Part shown: piece after piece, positions 6,221 to 10,462 of the stretch
How the letters are laid out: each line of letters starts with the position of its first letter
How positions within the stretch are numbered: position 1 is the stretch's first letter
Assembly (NCBI GenBank): GCA_021783935.1
Contig: JAJXTK010000167.1
Coordinates: 1 to 10,462 of the forward strand
Origin: Myxococcales bacterium
Lineage (GTDB): Bacteria; Myxococcota_A; Polyangia; Polyangiales; JADJMO01
Reading direction: 5' to 3'
Length of the DNA stretch: 10,462 nt
The notes under the pieces: model-generated
Seen by the model: only the letters and a program-made list of their open reading frames with translations
Database searches by the model: none
What the model was told of the DNA's origin: nothing
Position numbers and translations under genes: made by a program

Positions 6221-7513
6221 GCCGAACGCGCGCCCCATGACCGCGATCATCGCCGCGACGTCGGCGCTGCCGCACAGCTCGCGCGCCGAGTGCATCGACA
6301 GCATCGGGTTGCCGACGTCGACCGTCGGCAGGCCGAGGCGCGCCGCCGTGATGGGGCCGATCGTGGAGCCGCACGCGAGGTCGGTGCGCGTGACGAAGTC
6401 CTGCACGGCGACGTCGGCCTCGCGGGCGAACGCGCGCAGGCGCGCGGCCGAGAGGCCGTCGGTGGCGTAGCGCTGCTGCGCGTTCGACTTCACGACGGGG
6501 CCGCGCCCGATCTTCGGCATGTGCCGCGACTCGTGCTTGTCGGCCCAGTTCGGGTGCACCGCGTGCGCCATGTCGGCCGAGATCGAGAAGCTCGCGGCGA
6601 TGGCGCGCGCGAGGCCGCTCTGCGCGTCGGGCGACGTCGCGGCGACGATCCGATCGAGCACGTCGCGCAGGAACGGCCCCCCGGCGCCCTGCGCCGACTC
6701 GCTGCCGATCTCCTCGTGATCGAAGAGCGCGACCAGCCGCGTCGCCTCCGCGTGCTCCGGGGCGCCGATCAAGGCGCTGGTCGCCGCGTGGCAGGAGGCG
6801 AGGTTGTCGAGGCGCCCCGAGAAGAGGAACGCGTCGTCGAGGCCCCCGAGCGCGGCGGGCGCGGCGTCGTGCAGGCCGAGATCGAAGCCGCGGATTCGCG
6901 CGGGGTCGACGCCGCACGAGGCCGCGAGCGCGGCGACGAGGCGCTCGACGCCGACGGCGCCCTCGCCGAGGCCCAAGATCGGCACCATGTGCTGCTGCTT
7001 GTTCAGCACGATGCCTTTGTCGTTCACCTCGCGATCGAGGTGGATCGCGAGGCTCGCGACGCGGCACTGCGCGCCGGTCAGCCGCGCGAGCCTGCGCGTG
7101 AGCGCGCCGTCGGGCTCCTCGACGATGAGGCGGCCGGCGATCGACAGGTCGCGATCGATCCACGTGTAGAGCAGCACGCCGCCGTAGATCTCGACGCCGA
7201 GCTGGAGGTAGCCCTCCTTGCCCGCCTGCGGCTGCGGCTTGAGGCGCAAGTTCGGGCTGTCGGTGTGCGCGCCGACGACGCGGAAGCCCGCGTCGACTGC
7301 CGGGCGGTCGCCGACGCGCAAGGCGACGAGCGAGGCGTCGGCGCGCGTGACGTAGTGCTTGGCGCCGGGCGTGAGCGACCACGCGTCGGTCTCGTGCAAG
7401 CGCGAGAAGCCCGCGACCTCGAGCCGCCGCGCGGTCTCCTCGACGGCGTGGAAGGGGGAGGGGCTCGCATCGAGGTAGCGGCAGAGATCCTTGGCGGCGG
7501 CGACATCGGGCAT
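6218..7513 (-). CDS. apeB: M18-family metallo-aminopeptidase
   Basis: 431 residues, the usual size for this family. M18 enzymes are cytosolic di-zinc aminopeptidases that form tetrahedral dodecamers and remove N-terminal residues (acidic residues in the best-studied eukaryotic members) from peptides. All expected metal ligands and catalytic residues can be placed: H83 in GAHTDSPNLRLKP, D236 in SGRLDN, the E267-E268 pair in DHEEIGSES, D314 in ISAD and H408 in SMHS. CGSTIGPI (381-388) and VDVGNPMLSMHS (398-409) are further family signatures. The ATG at 7513 gives the normal family N-terminus (DLCRYLDASPSPFHAVEE). A GTG at 7615 would add 34 residues in frame. No Shine-Dalgarno is present, but a TACCAT box lies 8 nt upstream. 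The gene is monocistronic and divergent from a beta-barrel gene. Substrate preference cannot be read from sequence; the symbol follows bacterial M18 naming. Confidence 0.96.
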   Translation of the reverse strand: MPDVAAAKDLCRYLDASPSPFHAVEETARRLEVAGFSRLHETDAWSLTPGAKHYVTRADASLVALRVGDRPAVDAGFRVVGAHTDSPNLRLKPQPQAGKEGYLQLGVEIYGGVLLYTWIDRDLSIAGRLIVEEPDGALTRRLARLTGAQCRVASLAIHLDREVNDKGIVLNKQQHMVPILGLGEGAVGVERLVAALAASCGVDPARIRGFDLGLHDAAPAALGGLDDAFLFSGRLDNLASCHAATSALIGAPEHAEATRLVALFDHEEIGSESAQGAGGPFLRDVLDRIVAATSPDAQSGLARAIAASFSISADMAHAVHPNWADKHESRHMPKIGRGPVVKSNAQQRYATDGLSAARLRAFAREADVAVQDFVTRTDLACGSTIGPITAARLGLPTVDVGNPMLSMHSARELCGSADVAAMIAVMGRAFG

Positions 7514-7521
7514 GGCGCGCG

Positions 7522-7527
7522 ATGGTA
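7522..7527 (-). promoter_or_regulatory. -10-like box 8 nt before the aminopeptidase start
   Basis: TACCAT on the minus strand is followed by 8 nt and the ATG at 7513. It lies in a small patch of A/T-ending triplets within otherwise G/C-ending sequence. It suggests a leaderless or near-leaderless mRNA and supports the 7513 start. Confidence 0.42.
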
Positions 7528-7531
7528 GTAC

Positions 7532-7741
7532 GCGCGAGGTCGGCGCGTCCGCCGCGCTCACCCCTGCGAGATCGGGCGGCACCTCCGGCGAGCCAGCGAG
7601 CTCGATGCCCTGCACCGCGAGGATCCTCCACCCGCGCGTCCCTCGCCGGTGTCGATCGAAGGGCGCCCCGCCCCCGAACCCCGGGCCGCTCCCGAGCTCG
7701 CCGCGCCACGTCGCGACCGCCGCGCTCGCGGCGCCGAACGC
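7532..7741 (-). other. Coding-like open stretch in frame with and upstream of the aminopeptidase
   Basis: The frame of the aminopeptidase stays open upstream of its ATG for about 75 codons. Almost every third position is G/C while second positions are clearly less so, as in real genes of this window. The translation (for example WRILAVQGIELAG at about 7601-7639) looks protein-like, but I recognise no family. The only in-frame start seen is a GTG at 7613-7615. It may be an N-terminal extension, a gene relic, or chance in GC-rich DNA. Apart from this and two -10-like boxes, the 263-bp gap 7514-7776 shows nothing else. Confidence 0.3.
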
Positions 7742-7761
7742 GCCCCGCGCTGCGCGCGTGC

Positions 7762-7767
7762 TATCTC
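7762..7767 (+). promoter_or_regulatory. Extended -10-like box 9 nt before the beta-barrel gene
   Basis: TG-C-TATCTC (TG at 7759-7760, hexamer 7762-7767) is followed by 9 nt and the ATG at 7777. It would give a leader of about 2 nt. There is no Shine-Dalgarno in the spacer. Confidence 0.4.
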
Positions 7768-7776
7768 CCCTCGCGC

Positions 7777-8709
7777 ATGCCTCGCGCCGCGATCGCGCTC
7801 GCCGTCCCCGTCGCGATCGCGATCGCCGCCGTGGCGCCGCGCGCGCGCGCCTGCTCGGTCTGCGGCTGCGGCGATCCGCTCGTCGCGGCCTCCGACGCGC
7901 GCCCGATCTCCGGCAGGCTCCGCGTCGGCGTCGACTTCGAGTACCTCACGGCCCAGGCCCGCAGCGACGAGGTCCCCGCCGACCAGGAGGCGCTCACGCA
8001 GATCTCGCTCCGACCGCTCCTCGTCTACAGCCCCGAGGCGAGCCTCAACCTCGTCGCCCAGGTGCCGCTCGTGCAGAAGGACTGGTCGCTCTCGGACGCG
8101 AGCGGCCAGCGGGTCGACGCGAACAAGTCGTTCGGTCTCGGCGACGTCGATCTCGGCGCGCGCTGGTTTCTGCTCGACGAGGTCGACCTCGAGGGGCAGT
8201 CGCGCTGGAACCTCGCCCTCTCGGCCGGCAGCTCGTTGCCCACCGGCGGCGACGACGCGCAGTCGAACGGGCAGCGCATCGACGATCACGCGCAGCTCGG
8301 CACCGGCGCCTTCAGCCCCTACCTCGGCGCGCTGTACGCCTTCCACCGCGACCCGTGGAACGTCTTCGTCTCGGCGACGGTGCGCACGCACACGACCAAC
8401 GCCTACGGCTATCGCTTCGGCAGCGCGCTCCTCGTCGGGGCGCGCGCGGAGTACCGCATCGTCGATCGCCTGGCGGTCGGCCTCGGCCTCGACGCCCGGC
8501 AGGCCGCCCACGACACGCTCTTCGGCGATCGGCAAGACAACACCGGCGGCTTCTTGCTGGCGCTCTCGCCCGGGATCATGGCCGACGTCGTCGGCGACCT
8601 GTGGCTCTATCTGCGCGTGCAGGTCCCCATCGCGAGCCACCTGTACGGCGAGCAGCAATTCGGGCCGGTCTGGCTCGCGAGCCTGCAGTACGCGTTCGGC
8701 GGTGGGTGA
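7777..8709 (+). CDS. Exported beta-barrel-like protein with N-terminal CxxCxC motif
   Basis: 310 residues. A signal peptide (hydrophobic core about 5-20) ends in PRARA, giving likely Sec cleavage after A25 and a mature N-terminus CSVCGCGDP (C26, C29, C31). The preceding ARA is not a lipobox, so lipidation is not expected. The rest alternates short amphipathic strands and polar turns and contains GLGDVDLGARW (120-130), SSLPTGGDD (152-160) and QLGTGAFSPYLG (173-184). These resemble outer-membrane barrels of the 'MetA-pathway of phenol degradation'/transporter type, whose substrates are mostly unproven. The final strand ends LQYAF, an aromatic end typical of Bam-assembled barrels, followed by GGG. 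The clustered thiols could bind a metal. The ATG at 7777 starts the signal peptide; the open frame upstream to 7522 does not look like protein. The stop is 3 bp from that of the convergent Uma2 gene. Confidence 0.88.
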   Translation: MPRAAIALAVPVAIAIAAVAPRARACSVCGCGDPLVAASDARPISGRLRVGVDFEYLTAQARSDEVPADQEALTQISLRPLLVYSPEASLNLVAQVPLVQKDWSLSDASGQRVDANKSFGLGDVDLGARWFLLDEVDLEGQSRWNLALSAGSSLPTGGDDAQSNGQRIDDHAQLGTGAFSPYLGALYAFHRDPWNVFVSATVRTHTTNAYGYRFGSALLVGARAEYRIVDRLAVGLGLDARQAAHDTLFGDRQDNTGGFLLALSPGIMADVVGDLWLYLRVQVPIASHLYGEQQFGPVWLASLQYAFGGG

Positions 8710-8715
8710 GCCTCA
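8707..8715. other. Compact convergent stop junction TGA-GCC-TCA
   Basis: The TGA of the beta-barrel gene (8707-8709) and the stop of the Uma2 gene (TCA on the plus strand, 8713-8715) are 3 bp apart. The 9-mer is the reverse complement of the junction at 6212-6220. With the next two bases the shared string is TGAGCCTCACC. Confidence 0.9.
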
Positions 8716-9273
8716 CCCCTCGAGCAGCTCGACCCCCGCGTAGATCTCGTCGAGCCCCACACGCGCCGCCGCGATCGTCGCCGCCGCGCCGCCGAGCCAC
8801 TCCTCGAGCACCCAGCGCCCGGCCTCGTCGCGCGCGAACAGCTCCACGTGCCGCTCGCCCGGGGAGACGAGCACGTACTCGCGCAGGCTCTCGAGCGCGC
8901 GGTAGTGCGCGAACTTGGCGCCGCGGTCGTAGGCCTCGGTCGACTCGGAGAGGACCTCGATCACGACGGTCGGGTTCCGCAGCGTGTCGTCGAAGCGCGG
9001 ATGGAACTGGGGGCGGCCGCAGACGATCGTCACGTCGGGGTAGGTGTACATGCTCGTGGCGGGGACGTGGACGCGCTGATCGCTGCCGAAGACGAGGCAG
9101 CGCCCCTTCAGCTTGGCGGCCATCGTGGCGACGAGGTTCGCGCTGACGAGGTTGTGCCGCGGCGAGCCGCCGGCCATGGCGAGCACCTCGCCGTTGACCA
9201 GCTGGTGCTTCTGCTCGGCGTCGCGCTCGCGCGCGACGTACTCGGCCTCGGACACCCGCTCGTGCGGTTGCAT
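8713..9273 (-). CDS. Uma2 family protein, PD-(D/E)XK nuclease fold
   Basis: 186 residues, normal length for Uma2 (formerly DUF820). The fold is that of restriction-endonuclease-like PD-(D/E)XK proteins. Visible signatures are an N-terminal helix leading into HQLVNGEV (23-30), Y78-P79-D80 with the first acidic residue, VVIEVLSEST (103-112) with E106, D116 and K120 in YDRGAKFAHY (115-124), and the closing strand LREYVLVSPGERHVELF (130-146). The family is found in many copies in cyanobacteria and other large genomes. Cleavage activity is predicted from the fold; the biological role is not established. The ATG at 9273 is chosen over a GTG at 9297 because the upstream GTG would place the TACGAT -10-like box inside the gene and residues 1-8 add nothing conserved. 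The gene is divergent from a helicase gene across 88 bp. Confidence 0.92.
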   Translation of the reverse strand: MQPHERVSEAEYVARERDAEQKHQLVNGEVLAMAGGSPRHNLVSANLVATMAAKLKGRCLVFGSDQRVHVPATSMYTYPDVTIVCGRPQFHPRFDDTLRNPTVVIEVLSESTEAYDRGAKFAHYRALESLREYVLVSPGERHVELFARDEAGRWVLEEWLGGAAATIAAARVGLDEIYAGVELLEG

Positions 9274-9280
9274 CGCGGAG

Positions 9281-9286
9281 ATCGTA
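9281..9286 (-). promoter_or_regulatory. Extended -10-like box 7 nt before the Uma2 start
   Basis: TGC-TACGAT on the minus strand (hexamer 9281-9286) matches TGnTANNNT and is followed by 7 nt and the ATG at 9273. A transcript starting about 7 nt downstream would begin at the start codon. This is the best match of the series. Confidence 0.5.
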
Positions 9287-9348
9287 GCACCACGCACGGG
9301 GAGGCCCCTCGGTCGCTCGATCCATCGACGCTCGCTGCCCGCCGCGAT

Positions 9349-9354
9349 TACGGT
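9349..9354 (+). promoter_or_regulatory. -10-like box 7 nt before the helicase start
   Basis: TACGGT is followed by 7 nt and the ATG at 9362, the same spacing as the divergent Uma2 gene. TCGACG (9325-9330), 18 nt upstream, is a partial match to a -35 box (4 of 6 to TTGACA). No Shine-Dalgarno is seen. Confidence 0.48.
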
Positions 9355-9361
9355 GCCGTGA

Positions 9362-10462
9362 ATGTCCCCCGAGCCCCCCCTCGCGAAGCGCCTCCGCGAC
9401 GTCGCCGACGCGGGCGACGAGTACCTGCTCGACGCCTTCCTCGGCTACGTCGACCACCTCGGGCACTCGCTCTACGCCGCGCAGGAGGAGGCGATCCTCG
9501 AGCTCTTCGCCGGCAAGAACGTCATCCTCAACACGCCTACCGGCTCGGGCAAATCGCTCGTCGCCACCGCGATGCACTTCGAGACCACCGCGCGCGGCGG
9601 GCGCTCGTTCTACACCTCGCCGATCAAGGCGCTGGTCAGCGAGAAGTTCTTCGCCCTCTGCCGTGAGTTCGGCCCCGACAAGGTCGGCATGATGACCGGC
9701 GACGCGAGCGTCAACCGCGACGCGCCGATCATCTGCTGCACCGCCGAGATCCTCGCGAACCTCGCGCTGCGCGAGGGGGAAGCCGCCGACGTCGACGCGG
9801 TGATCATGGACGAGTTCCACTACTTCTCCGACCGCGATCGCGGCTGGGCGTGGCAGGTGCCGCTGCTCACGCTGCCGCGCGCGCGCTTTCTGCTCATGTC
9901 GGCGACGCTCGGCGACGTCGAGCCGTTCGTGAAGGGGCTCGATCGCCTGACCGGCCGCGAGACGGCCGTCGTGCGCGGCGCCGAGCGCCCGGTGCCGCTC
10001 GAGTACGAGTACGCCGAGGATCCGCTCCACGAGACGATCGCGCGCCTGGTGAAGCTCGGGCGCGCGCCGATCTACCTGGTGTGCTTCACGCAGCGCGCGG
10101 CGGCCGAAGAGGCGCAGAACCTCATGTCGAGCGACTTCACCGCGAAGGAGGCGAAGAAGGCGATCGCCGAGGCGCTGGTCGGCACCAAGTTCCCGAGCCC
10201 GTACGGGCGCGAGCTCTCGAAGTTCCTCCGGCACGGCATCGGAATCCACCACGCGGGGCTGCTCCCGCGCTACCGGCTCGCGGTCGAGAAGCTCGCGCAG
10301 AAGGGGCTGTTGAACGTCATCTGCGTCACCGACACTCTCGGCGTCGGCATCAACATCCCGATCCGCACCGTGCTGTTCACCAAGCTGTGCAAGTACGACG
10401 GCGAGAAGACCGCGGTGCTCTCGGTGCGCGATTTCCAGCAGATCGCCGGGCGCGCGGGGCGC
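9362..10462 (+). CDS. Ski2-like DExH-box superfamily 2 helicase (3' end outside window)
   Basis: The first 367 residues are present; the gene runs off the right edge without a stop. Motifs in order: motif I TPTGSGKS (58-65, Lys64), motif II DEFH (150-153), motif III SAT (180-182), HHAGLLPRYR in the second RecA lobe, motif V-like TDTLGVGINIP, and motif VI QQIAGRAGR (359-367) at the very end. The DExH box and the HHAGLLP element place it near Ski2-like helicases (RNA or DNA unwinding with 3'-5' polarity in characterised members). The layout resembles bacterial helicases with a C-terminal DUF3516 region, but that part would lie beyond the window, so the assignment is tentative. The ATG at 9362 is the first good in-frame start and has a TACGGT box 7 nt upstream. 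All core motifs are intact. The substrate is unknown. Confidence 0.95.
   Translation, partial: MSPEPPLAKRLRDVADAGDEYLLDAFLGYVDHLGHSLYAAQEEAILELFAGKNVILNTPTGSGKSLVATAMHFETTARGGRSFYTSPIKALVSEKFFALCREFGPDKVGMMTGDASVNRDAPIICCTAEILANLALREGEAADVDAVIMDEFHYFSDRDRGWAWQVPLLTLPRARFLLMSATLGDVEPFVKGLDRLTGRETAVVRGAERPVPLEYEYAEDPLHETIARLVKLGRAPIYLVCFTQRAAAEEAQNLMSSDFTAKEAKKAIAEALVGTKFPSPYGRELSKFLRHGIGIHHAGLLPRYRLAVEKLAQKGLLNVICVTDTLGVGINIPIRTVLFTKLCKYDGEKTAVLSVRDFQQIAGRAGR

Noticed and set aside
6290..7528. 412-codon open frame opposite the M18 aminopeptidase
   Set aside because: Antisense to a gene with every metal ligand conserved; no motifs of its own.
7522..8709. Longer start for the beta-barrel gene
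   Set aside because: The extra 85 residues are Arg/Pro/Ala-rich and would bury the signal peptide.
8713..9297. Longer Uma2 start at the GTG 9295-9297
   Set aside because: It would put the TACGAT box inside the gene and adds eight residues with no family similarity; the ATG at 9273 gives the usual length.
8576..10252. 558-codon open frame on the minus strand across the Uma2 and helicase genes
   Set aside because: Antisense to the helicase, whose motifs I, II, III and VI are intact on the plus strand.
1..10462. tRNA, rRNA, insertion sequence, integrase, attachment site or toxin-antitoxin pair
   Set aside because: No tRNA-like cloverleaf, rRNA segment, transposase or integrase motif, terminal inverted repeat or paired small genes were found on either strand by eye.

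Overview
This 10.5 kb window comes from a very GC-rich bacterial chromosome. Strong G/C preference at third codon positions, two secreted Cys-rich proteins with 'DAG/PDAG' linkers, several lipoproteins and a SWIM-SNF2 ATPase together suggest a myxobacterium (Myxococcota, perhaps Polyangia). That placement is inferred from style and gene content; no marker gene is present.

Eight protein genes are supported, and they alternate strictly between strands. (1) 45-3158 (-): SNF2-family ATPase with an N-terminal SWIM zinc finger. (2) 3393-3761 (+): small Cys-rich secreted protein, probably a lipoprotein. (3) 3822-5669 (-): lipoprotein with a PD40/TolB-like beta-propeller, a CX3CH motif and a Cys-knot-like tail. 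(4) 5786-6214 (+): small lipoprotein with a Gly/Ser/Ala repeat linker. (5) 6218-7513 (-): M18 metallo-aminopeptidase with its full metal-ligand set. (6) 7777-8709 (+): exported beta-barrel-like protein with a CxxCxC motif at its mature N-terminus. (7) 8713-9273 (-): Uma2-family PD-(D/E)XK protein. (8) 9362-10462 (+): Ski2-like DExH helicase, cut off by the window end just after motif VI. No tRNA, rRNA, insertion sequence, phage gene or CRISPR array was seen.

Because neighbours always point in opposite directions there is no operon, and each gene must have its own promoter. Five genes (2, 5, 6, 7, 8), and more weakly gene 1, have a TAC/TAT -10-like hexamer ending only 6-9 nt before the start codon, the geometry expected for leaderless or nearly leaderless mRNAs. 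Gene 3 is the exception: it has a good GGAGG Shine-Dalgarno and a -10-like box 30 nt upstream. Two of the three convergent junctions have only 3 bp between stop codons and carry the same 9-mer in opposite orientation.

The gene content is mostly housekeeping-like: nucleic-acid motors, a peptidase and envelope proteins. No complete new multi-gene system is evident. The points most worth a second look are the start-proximal promoter boxes, the alternating layout, a coding-like frame upstream of the aminopeptidase, and the two odd Cys motifs in exported proteins.
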